In this document: positions 1-4,880 of the stretch, one piece after another | Numbering within the stretch: the stretch's first letter is position 1 | Layout: each line of letters starts with the position of its first letter | Assembly: GCA_031273645.1 (NCBI GenBank) | Contig: JAISRM010000240.1 | Coordinates: 1-9,647 of the forward strand | From: Endomicrobium sp. | GTDB taxonomy: Bacteria; Elusimicrobiota; Endomicrobiia; Endomicrobiales; Endomicrobiaceae | Reading direction: 5' to 3' | DNA: 9,647 nt | Position numbers and translations under genes: made by a program | The notes under the pieces: generated by a model | What the model saw: the letters and a program-made list of their open reading frames with translations, nothing else | What the model was told of the DNA's origin: nothing | Database searches by the model: none

Positions 1-10
1 AATTAACAAA

Positions 11-62
11 ACAGACGAAGTCTGTGTTCCATAAAATAGGCGAAGCCTGCAGACGAAGTCTG
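11..62. repeat. Cluster of three GAA-triloop mini-hairpins
   Basis: Three short perfect palindromes with the same GAA loop lie side by side: ACAGAC-GAA-GTCTGT (11-25), AGGC-GAA-GCCT (38-48) and CAGAC-GAA-GTCTG (50-62). The second contains GCGAAGC, a heptamer known to form an unusually stable DNA mini-hairpin. A further pair, CCTGC (46-50) with GCAGG (66-70), can enclose the third hairpin. On the minus strand the first two are followed by T-rich runs (TTTGTT, ATTTTATGG), so they may act as weak terminators or transcript-end protectors for the operon ending at 152. Another copy lies at 2950-2962. Presence is certain; function is inferred. Confidence 0.7.
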
Positions 63-100
63 GGGCGCAGGCTGCTTGGGAATAAAAGATTATTAGTACT

Positions 101-121
101 CTCGGGAATTGACAACACAGA
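101..121. repeat. Half copy of REP-like element
   Basis: The 13-mer CGGGAATTGACAA (103-115) is repeated exactly at 2909-2921, and the 12-mer TGACAACACAGA (110-121) is repeated exactly at 2854-2865, in the right arm of the palindrome at 2780-2866. The overlap of both words in one place indicates that all three sites derive from one dispersed element. This copy lacks the opposing arm and is probably a decayed or solo end. Confidence 0.5.
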
Positions 122-151
122 TTACGGACAGAAGTTCCAAGTAATTTATTA

Positions 152-1339
152 CTAAGTTTTAAAAGTTTTTATCAGAGCTTGTTTTATGTCGTCTATAATG
201 TCTTTTGAATCTTCTATTCCTACGCTTAGGCGCAAAAAACCGTTGTGAAATTCTTTCGGGTATAAATATTGTCTTTCGTCGTTTTTTCCGATATAAGCTA
301 TAAGGCTTGTATCATGTCCTAAAGATACGGCGGAAGTTATTATGCGCAGATTGCTTACAAAACGGTTGTGGGCGTCTGCGTCGGCTTTGAGAGCAAAAGA
401 CAATACTCCTCCAAAACCCGGGTTCATCTGCAGCTTGGCTGCGGCATGGCCTCTATGGCTTTCAAGTCCGGGATATGAAACAAACCTTGTTTCGTCAAGA
501 GTTTCAAGAAAGCGCGCCGTTTCAAGAGCGTTTTCGTTGTGCTGCTTCATTCTCAGAGGGAAAGTGGCTGCGCCTCTCATTATAAGCCATGCGTTAAAAG
601 GGCTTATTGCCGCGCCCAGATTTACCTGCGCCTGCGCGCGTATAACGTCGAGATATTCTTTTTTGCCGCTTATGCTTCCGCCCATGGCGTCGCCGTGTCC
701 GTTGACGTATTTTGTAAGACTTTCTATTGAAAAATCCGCGCCTAATTCTATAGGTCTTTGGTTAAAAGGCGACGCAAGAGTATTATCAACCGAAAGCAAA
801 GCGCCGTTTTTACGGGCTATTTCAGAAATCGCTTTTATATCGGAAATTGAAAGAGTGGGGTTTGCCGGAGTTTCAACGTGTATAAGTTTTGTGTTTGGCT
901 TTAGCGCGGTTTTTATAGCCTGCAAGTTTGACGTATCGACGATAGAGGTTTCAATTTTAAATTTATTGTTGAAGAGTTCGTTTAAAAGGCGGTAAACGGC
1001 GATATAAGTTACGCTTGAAAATATTACGTGATCTCCGCTTTTAAGCAAAGAAAAAAACAGACCGGATAAAGCCGCGACTCCGCTTGCAAGAACTATTGAA
1101 TCTTGCGCGTTTTCAAAAGAAGCTATTTTTTCCTGAAGATAGTTTTGGTTTGCTCCGCCGTTTCTTGTATAAAGATTTTGTCCGGCGGAACTCCAGTTTA
1201 TGCCGGTAGGATCATAAGGCAGTTCATAACTGTTTGCCATAGTAATGGGGCGTTTAACGGCTTTAGTATCTTTGTCAACGGCGTTTCCTTCATGCACCGC
1301 CCTTGTAAGAAAGCCTAATTTTTCATTTTTTTGCGGCAT
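152..1339 (-). CDS. Cys/Met-metabolism PLP enzyme (trans-sulfuration family: cystathionine gamma-synthase / gamma-lyase / O-acetylhomoserine sulfhydrylase type)
   Basis: A 395-residue cytosolic fold-type I PLP enzyme of normal family length. Visible motifs are YTR (57-59), ASGVAA (85-90), the HVETPANPT block (154-162), VDNTLASPF with PLP-nitrogen-binding Asp185, and SLTKYVNGHGD with the Schiff-base Lys210. SLGHDTSLIAY (339-349) and LRLSVGIED (369-377, Arg370) form the substrate carboxylate site. The family adds or removes sulfur at the gamma carbon of homoserine esters, cystathionine or methionine; sequence alone does not settle which. The usual Tyr-Gly pair of the active-site loop is Tyr112-Ile113 here, and the position of the methionine gamma-lyase Cys is Ala114. 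The ATG is 11 bases after the beta-like stop codon, and AAGGAG (1347-1352) overlaps that stop, so translation is probably coupled. It is the last gene of the nitrogenase-like operon. A direct sulfhydrylase making methionine or homocysteine from a released thiol would fit the context, but this is inference. Confidence 0.88.
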   Translation of the reverse strand: MPQKNEKLGFLTRAVHEGNAVDKDTKAVKRPITMANSYELPYDPTGINWSSAGQNLYTRNGGANQNYLQEKIASFENAQDSIVLASGVAALSGLFFSLLKSGDHVIFSSVTYIAVYRLLNELFNNKFKIETSIVDTSNLQAIKTALKPNTKLIHVETPANPTLSISDIKAISEIARKNGALLSVDNTLASPFNQRPIELGADFSIESLTKYVNGHGDAMGGSISGKKEYLDVIRAQAQVNLGAAISPFNAWLIMRGAATFPLRMKQHNENALETARFLETLDETRFVSYPGLESHRGHAAAKLQMNPGFGGVLSFALKADADAHNRFVSNLRIITSAVSLGHDTSLIAYIGKNDERQYLYPKEFHNGFLRLSVGIEDSKDIIDDIKQALIKTFKT

Positions 1340-1346
1340 TTTTATT

Positions 1347-1352
1347 CTCCTT
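1347..1352 (-). promoter_or_regulatory. Ribosome binding site overlapping upstream stop codon
   Basis: AAGGAG on the minus strand shares bases with the TAA (1351-1353) of the beta-like gene and sits seven bases before the ATG at 1339. It fixes the start of the PLP enzyme and indicates translational coupling to the nitrogenase-like beta gene. Confidence 0.75.
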
Positions 1353-2685
1353 AAGCGTAAGTTGCCAAAGCGGCGTTGTATATGTCTTCTATAAGCCTTA
1401 ACCCGCCTTTATATCCGAAATAAGTCGTGGTTAAAACAAGCCTGTAAGTAGAGGGATGACCTATAGAAACAAAATCAAACTGTTTTTCCTGAGCAAGCTG
1501 TTTATCCCATGCTCCGCCTAATAAAACGCCGCGTCCTTGATGGTCTGCGCCGCGTATTATATCCTGCGCAAGCCCGCCGTCCGGTTGAAAATAAACCGAT
1601 ATTTTTCTCTTGTCCGATATTTTTGAAGCTTCGTCTAAAATTTTTTGTTTGTATTCGTCGGGAGTCTGCTCCATTATAAAAAGTTCTTTAGGAATAATGC
1701 CCACTTCGTGAAGCAAAAATTTGCTTATTCCCAAAACGTATCCGCTGTCGCTTAAGACGTGGAAAAAGTTCGGAAGCCCGTATCTGAATTCAAGAAGAAA
1801 AGTCGCTAAATTGTCTATTTCTTCATAAAAAGCTTTTTCTTCGCGCTTTATAAACGATTCGGCTTTTTCTTCGTCGAGGCCTGCGCCGTTGTCGTTTGCG
1901 TATTTTAGAAGCCGGCTTAAAAATTTAGCGCAATCGTTTGCTCCGACGGGAATATATGGAAAATTATAATAAGGCTGACCGTATTTAGTTTTTAAATTTT
2001 CAACTATTTCTGTTCCGTACCAAGTGGAAATTAAAACGTTGAACGCCGCCTGCGGCACCGTTTTCCATTCGTCAATCCCTTTTGAATAAGGGCCGAACAA
2101 AATGTTGGCCTTTAAGCCTATGCCCTCGATAAGCCTTTTTATTTCTTCAAGATTTCCTTTCCAGAACGGATCCTGATAAGGAATAGAAGCAAAAACGTTG
2201 ACGAGATTTTTTTGTTTTTGCGCGGATTTATCATAATTTATGTCAACGTATTGGTCTATTATCGCATTGACCACTATGGAATGAGATTGGTAATTAGTGC
2301 ATTTAAAGCCGGGCGTTTCAACGTAAACTACGGGTTTGCCTTCGTTGGCAAATTCTCTTGCCACGCTATTGACGTCGTCGCCGACTATTGCAGACGCGCA
2401 GCCCGTAAGTATAACCTGAAGATCCGTGTCTAAAACTTTATAAGTGTTTGATATTATTTTGCGCAGTTTGTCTTCTCCGCCAAACACAACTTCAGTTTCC
2501 GTAAAATTTGAACAAGGCGCGGTGCTTCCGCCGGCATATCCGGTTGATCTTTCAAAAAAGCCCTGCACCATAGTTGCGCAGCCCGGCCCGCAATGAAGTA
2601 TAGGCACGGCTTTTGATATGGCTACCACCGTCTGCATTGCGCCTATAGCGCACATAAATCTTTGCTGTTCAATAAGTTCTGACAT
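1351..2685 (-). CDS. Nitrogenase-like component 1, beta (NifK-like) subunit
   Basis: A 444-residue member of the nitrogenase component 1 superfamily, expected to pair with the alpha-like protein encoded just upstream as a cytosolic iron-sulfur heterotetramer. The three P-cluster cysteines of NifK can be placed: Cys12 in FMCAIGAM, Cys36 in HCGPGC and Cys96 in LTGCASAIVGDD. NFTETEVVFGG (60-70) matches the NifK stretch before the third cysteine, and YFGYKGGLRLIEDI (422-435) matches the C-terminal WGYQGGL region. Only 11 residues precede the first ligand, so the N-terminal extension that wraps NifD in true NifK (about 520 residues) is missing, as in nitrogenase-like groups. AGGGG (2692-2696) lies six bases before the ATG. 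The gene follows the alpha-like gene after 292 bases filled with repeats and is coupled to the PLP enzyme downstream. A NifN-like scaffold role cannot be excluded. Family call is firm; substrate unknown. Confidence 0.88.
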   Translation of the reverse strand: MSELIEQQRFMCAIGAMQTVVAISKAVPILHCGPGCATMVQGFFERSTGYAGGSTAPCSNFTETEVVFGGEDKLRKIISNTYKVLDTDLQVILTGCASAIVGDDVNSVAREFANEGKPVVYVETPGFKCTNYQSHSIVVNAIIDQYVDINYDKSAQKQKNLVNVFASIPYQDPFWKGNLEEIKRLIEGIGLKANILFGPYSKGIDEWKTVPQAAFNVLISTWYGTEIVENLKTKYGQPYYNFPYIPVGANDCAKFLSRLLKYANDNGAGLDEEKAESFIKREEKAFYEEIDNLATFLLEFRYGLPNFFHVLSDSGYVLGISKFLLHEVGIIPKELFIMEQTPDEYKQKILDEASKISDKRKISVYFQPDGGLAQDIIRGADHQGRGVLLGGAWDKQLAQEKQFDFVSIGHPSTYRLVLTTTYFGYKGGLRLIEDIYNAALATYA

Positions 2686-2779
2686 TTTAAACCCCTATAA
2701 TTAAAATTTAAGAAATTGCGCGCGGCAGATTTCCAAAAGAAACCTTCTGCAACAAAAATGGATCAATCATTTTTTCAAG

Positions 2780-2866
2780 GTCTGTCATTGCCGCGAAAGC
2801 GGGGACCCATTTTTAATATTAATAAGAAAGAACGAATATTAAAAACGCGGCAATGACAACACAGAC
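2780..2866. repeat. REP/MITE-like palindromic element
   Basis: Outer arms GTCATTGCCGCG (2784-2795) and CGCGGCAATGAC (2846-2857) are perfect 12-bp reverse complements. An inner pair, TTTTTAATATT (2810-2820) with AATATTAAAAA (2835-2845), gives 11 more base pairs. The left arm carries an extra CCGC-GAAA-GCGG hairpin (2791-2802). GTCTG (2780-2784) and CAGAC (2862-2866) lie at the ends. The left arm resembles the widespread GTCATTNCCGCGAAAGCGG type of intergenic repeat known from several bacterial groups. Nothing encodes a transposase nearby. Confidence 0.75.
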
Positions 2867-2906
2867 AACTTAATAAAAACATTCGGATGCAGGCGCTCAT
2901 AAAAAG

Positions 2907-2921
2907 CGCGGGAATTGACAA
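2907..2921. repeat. Half copy of REP-like element
   Basis: CGCGGGAATTGACAA is a near copy of the right arm of the palindrome at 2846-2859 (CGCGGCAA-TGACAA), and its last 13 bases equal 103-115. It stands alone without an opposing arm. Confidence 0.45.
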
Positions 2922-2949
2922 AAAAGATATAAGCGCCAATCCCATAAAA

Positions 2950-2962
2950 CAGACGAAGTCTG
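2950..2962. repeat. GAA-loop hairpin after the alpha-like stop codon
   Basis: CAGAC-GAA-GTCTG is the same 13-mer as 12-24 and 50-62. It starts 15 bases after the alpha-like stop codon on the minus strand and is followed there by TTTTATGGG, much like the hairpin at 38-48 (ATTTTATGG). It may be a weak terminator or an mRNA processing and stability element between the two subunit genes. Confidence 0.6.
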
Positions 2963-2977
2963 CCGGCGGAAAAAATT

Positions 2978-4462
2978 TTAAATCTCTTCCTTTATGTCTT
3001 TTCCTAAAAAGAAAAAAGGTTCCTGCGAAAGCCACCATTTTGAATACGGATTATGGGTATGTTTTGAAAAATTCTTTACAAATTCATCGTTTTCTATCGT
3101 CTCAAGAATTCTATTGCCGTACTTTACTATTCCCTCATAACCCATTCCGTAATGTTCGTCGCCTATCAACAGCGACGGAATGCCGAGTTTTGCTCCCCAT
3201 AAAGTCATGCCTCCGTGCCTTGCAAGAAGGATGTCGGGACGTATTTTGTTTAATATGTTTACAAGCTCAAATTCCTGCTTATTGCATACATTGTAATTTT
3301 CTATATCTCCGTAATCGTTGACGACATTTTGCAGAGTATCGCTGCTTTCGGCTTCGTTGTCATAAATCGGATCGTGGTGGAAAATCGCCGCTCCGCGCGG
3401 CTTTATGCCAAGCTCTTTTAAAAGAGCAAGCAGCGAGTGCCCGTGCGAAGCTCCCGCAGTAACATAAGCGGTTTTGCCTTTAAGCTTATTTCTAAGCTCT
3501 TCTATTTGCGCCAGCCATTTTTCTTTTTCTTCTTTAATAAACTGCTCGGCTTCTTTTTCTTTTCCCGTCATCTTGCCTAATTCTCTAAACCATCTGTCTG
3601 TTTGAGCTATCCCGTAAGGCGGCGAAATTCTTATTTCAGGAACCCCGTATTCCTGCTCGAGAGCCGCGGCAAGATAAGAGCCTAATGTGGAACATATCTG
3701 CACAGTCGCTTTTGCCTGAGCAGATTCCGAAATCTGTTTTACAGTGGCGTAAGGCGTAAGATAATTTGCTCTTAACCCGAGCCTTTTAAACCAATTTGCA
3801 AAAATATCCGAACCCCAAAAATTTACTATATTTATTAAATCTTCCTGTTTTTGCAGAGGTTTTTTTATAAGTTTTCTGGCTATGGCGTGATAGCCGGCGT
3901 CAAAGCCCGACGTCCAGATCTTTGAGCGGAACCCCTCGCAAAAAATTGCGACTACAGGAATGCCAAGCTCGGCTTCGGCCTCGTCGGCTATTGACCCCAC
4001 GTCGTCGCCAATAATTCCCGACGAGCAGGTTGTAATTATAAAAATGGCTTTCGGTTTTGTTCTTTCATAAACTTCGCGTATAGAGGCCGCAAGCTTGGCG
4101 TTTCCTCCGTAAACCGTGTCGGACTCTTTCATGTTTGTGCTAAAAATCCTTCTTTGCCGAGTTTCTTTAACTCCACGATGCGCAACGTTTACTCTGTAAG
4201 TAAAAGCGTATTCCTGAAGACAGCCGCAGCATCCGACCGGACCGTGGCTTATAGTAACGCCGTCTTGTATTAACACAGTCGTGCACGCCGCGTTTGACGT
4301 TGAACAGCCAAGACACTGGCTAAAAGACCGGCTTTTGTCTTCAAGCGTTCCTGCTCTTGCTTGCAGGACGAGATCTTTTGCGCTTCCTTCAAAACCCGTG
4401 ATAGAACCGAGCCGGGTTTCCCTCACCTGAACTTCTGCGGCTTTTAAATTTACTTTACTCAT
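2978..4462 (-). CDS. Nitrogenase-like component 1, alpha (NifD-like) subunit
   Basis: A 494-residue member of the nitrogenase component 1 superfamily. Placement against NifD gives P-cluster ligands Cys53 (QCLGCSTS), Cys78 (SHGPVGCCGC) and Cys146 (TTCSSGIIGDD), and a cofactor ligand Cys257 in VQICSTLGSYL, equal to NifD Cys275. Other matches are KESDTVYGGNAKLA (112-125), IFCEGFRSKIW (173-183) and RPDILLARHGG (408-418). The region that holds the cofactor ligand His442 in NifD reads GIPSLLIGDEHYGMGYEG (427-444): anchored on GIP, Gly434 falls at the histidine position, with His437 three residues on. Cys79, Cys81, Cys50 and Cys60 are extra cysteines beside the P-cluster set. The enzyme would reduce a small molecule using electrons from a NifH-like protein that is not in this window. 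The ATG is preceded by AGGGG (4471-4475) at eight bases. First gene of an operon ending in a sulfur amino acid enzyme. A methylthio-alkane reductase-like role is inferred; group IV nitrogenase or NifE-like scaffold are alternatives. Confidence 0.9.
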   Translation of the reverse strand: MSKVNLKAAEVQVRETRLGSITGFEGSAKDLVLQARAGTLEDKSRSFSQCLGCSTSNAACTTVLIQDGVTISHGPVGCCGCLQEYAFTYRVNVAHRGVKETRQRRIFSTNMKESDTVYGGNAKLAASIREVYERTKPKAIFIITTCSSGIIGDDVGSIADEAEAELGIPVVAIFCEGFRSKIWTSGFDAGYHAIARKLIKKPLQKQEDLINIVNFWGSDIFANWFKRLGLRANYLTPYATVKQISESAQAKATVQICSTLGSYLAAALEQEYGVPEIRISPPYGIAQTDRWFRELGKMTGKEKEAEQFIKEEKEKWLAQIEELRNKLKGKTAYVTAGASHGHSLLALLKELGIKPRGAAIFHHDPIYDNEAESSDTLQNVVNDYGDIENYNVCNKQEFELVNILNKIRPDILLARHGGMTLWGAKLGIPSLLIGDEHYGMGYEGIVKYGNRILETIENDEFVKNFSKHTHNPYSKWWLSQEPFFFLGKDIKEEI

Positions 4463-4470
4463 TTTTTCTA

Positions 4471-4475
4471 CCCCT
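4471..4475 (-). promoter_or_regulatory. Ribosome binding site of the alpha-like gene (AGGGG type)
   Basis: On the minus strand CAGGGGTA precedes an A-run and the ATG at 4462, with eight bases between AGGGG and ATG. The same CAGGGGTA-A-run-ATG arrangement occurs at the Rrf2 gene (5997-6012), and AGGGG also serves the beta-like gene (2692-2696) and cysK (5823-5828). Confidence 0.65.
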
Positions 4476-4487
4476 GATATATGCCAA

Positions 4488-4531
4488 AGTTAAATTGCCG
4501 TCGGCGGATTAACTCGCAAAGTTATGCGCCG
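4488..4531 (-). promoter_or_regulatory. Candidate leader hairpins with mutually exclusive pairing
   Basis: Segment 4510-4514 can pair with 4520-4524 (TAACT/AGTTA, loop of five), extended by CGGCG (4502-4506) with CGCCG (4527-4531), giving about ten base pairs. Alternatively 4509-4514 pairs with 4488-4493 (TTAACT/AGTTAA), with an inner GCC/GGC pair. The two partners are parts of a direct repeat CAAAGTTA (4485-4492 and 4517-4524), so one arm has two competing mates just upstream of the ribosome binding site. The pairing options are visible; a regulatory role is inferred. Confidence 0.4.
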
Positions 4532-4735
4532 TTTTGGTAAAACTGAAATTATTTATTTAATTTTTAATTTGTTTGATTTTTTTCTTTCTTTAAGGCTGAT
4601 AAATTGATGAGCGCGCAATATAAGCGGAAGCTTAAATTGCGGTCAGTTTATGAAGTTATAAGACATTCGGTCGCGGGCTTGCGGCGAATTAATTACTACA
4701 TTTATTATGATTGAATTACCAATTTTCATATTAAA

Positions 4736-4752
4736 CATATATGAAGTATATG
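4736..4752. promoter_or_regulatory. Candidate operator at nitrogenase-like promoter
   Basis: CATATATGAAGTATATG contains the inverted repeat CATATA-n5-TATATG and covers the predicted -10 box and start site. It matches 14 of 17 positions with 5863-5879 at the cysK start site; both have CATA and TATG spaced by nine bases. The CymR-like Rrf2 protein encoded at 6010 is the obvious candidate to bind both, by inference. Confidence 0.5.
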
Positions 4753-4773
4753 AAATAATTTTAAATTTGTAAA
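4745..4773 (-). promoter_or_regulatory. Sigma-70 promoter of the nitrogenase-like operon
   Basis: On the minus strand TTTACA (4768-4773) and TATACT (4745-4750) are separated by exactly 17 bases, each matching five of six consensus positions. The predicted start is near 4738. No sigma-54 site (GG-n10-GC) or NifA-type upstream element was seen in the region, unlike classical nif promoters. The box overlaps the candidate operator at 4736-4752. Confidence 0.6.
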
Positions 4774-4827
4774 GAAGATTTTTTTTATTGAGATCGCGCG
4801 CCAAAATACGCATGGCTGATTGTTTTA

Positions 4828-4867
4828 AAAAAAAGCGGCGCGTTTTTTAAACCGCGCCGCTTTTTTT
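4828..4867. terminator. Strong intrinsic terminator downstream of cysK, usable in both directions
   Basis: A perfect 15-bp stem pairs seven A plus GCGGCGCG (4828-4842) with CGCGCCGC plus seven T (4853-4867) around a 10-base loop. The GC-rich core flanked by A and T runs makes an intrinsic terminator on either strand. It begins 13 bases after the cysK stop codon and separates cysK from the nitrogenase-like operon, which therefore needs its own promoter. Confidence 0.92.
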
Positions 4868-4880
4868 GTTTTAAAGAATA

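Larger units (their letters stand above)
1..151. other. Intergenic tail downstream of the trans-sulfuration gene
   Basis: No gene is visible here. The stretch holds a cluster of GAA-loop hairpins (11-62) and a half copy of a REP-like element (101-121), both annotated separately. The minus-strand operon that ends at 152 reads into this stretch. The only terminator-like structure is the hairpin at 11-25, which on the minus strand is followed by TTTGTTAATT; its 6-bp stem makes it a weak candidate. The rest (63-100, 122-151) shows nothing I can name. Confidence 0.5.
2686..2977. other. Repeat-filled gap between alpha-like and beta-like genes
   Basis: No coding potential that I trust. From the alpha-like stop codon onward the minus-strand transcript meets a GAA-loop hairpin (2962-2950), a half REP-like copy (2921-2907), a GCGCT/AGCGC hairpin (2893-2910), the long palindrome (2866-2780) and then the ribosome binding site of the beta-like gene. 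A gap this long between two subunits that should be made in equal amounts is unusual and looks like repeat insertion into an operon. Confidence 0.6.
4463..4738 (-). other. Long 5' untranslated leader of the nitrogenase-like operon
   Basis: From the predicted start site near 4738 to the ATG at 4462 the leader is about 275 bases, far longer than needed for a ribosome binding site. It is AT-rich, with a polypurine/A-rich middle (about 4550-4590) and a structured 3' part (4488-4531). It contains no known riboswitch that I recognise; the S-box (SAM-I) core is absent. A 31-codon reading frame starts at its first bases but has no ribosome binding site. The length suggests post-transcriptional control. 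Confidence 0.45.

Noticed and set aside
11..62. CRISPR array
   Set aside because: The repeats are short palindromes of 11-15 bases at uneven spacing with no spacer pattern, and no cas genes are near.
342..995. Plus-strand frame of 217 codons opposite the trans-sulfuration gene
   Set aside because: Antisense shadow of a well-conserved PLP enzyme; the composition is serine- and arginine-rich as expected of a reverse frame.
2775..3038. Minus-strand open frame with a GPRFRGND-like end
   Set aside because: It runs through the REP-like palindrome and into the alpha-like gene in another frame. The RFRGND peptide is the usual translation of this type of palindromic repeat, not a protein.
2887..3321. 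Plus-strand frame of 144 codons over the end of the alpha-like gene
   Set aside because: It overlaps a gene with clear family motifs on the other strand, and has no ribosome binding site or recognisable domain.
152..4462. Classical nitrogen fixation (nif) operon
   Set aside because: There is no nifH, nifB, nifE, nifN or nifI, no sigma-54 promoter, and the operon ends in a sulfur amino acid enzyme. Not ruled out biologically, but not supported by this window.
4463..4500. Possible sigma-54 promoter (TTTGGCATATATC) before the alpha-like gene
   Set aside because: The GG is not followed by GC at the required ten-base spacing, and no NifA-type upstream element is present.
4643..4738. 31-codon leader reading frame (MFNMKIGN...) in the nitrogenase-like operon leader
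   Set aside because: It has no ribosome binding site, no cysteine or other regulatory codon run, and its ATG lies inside the operator palindrome. Kept only as a remote possibility of a leaderless leader peptide.
4463..4738. SAM riboswitch in the leader
   Set aside because: I looked for the S-box core and SAM-II type elements because of the sulfur context and found neither.
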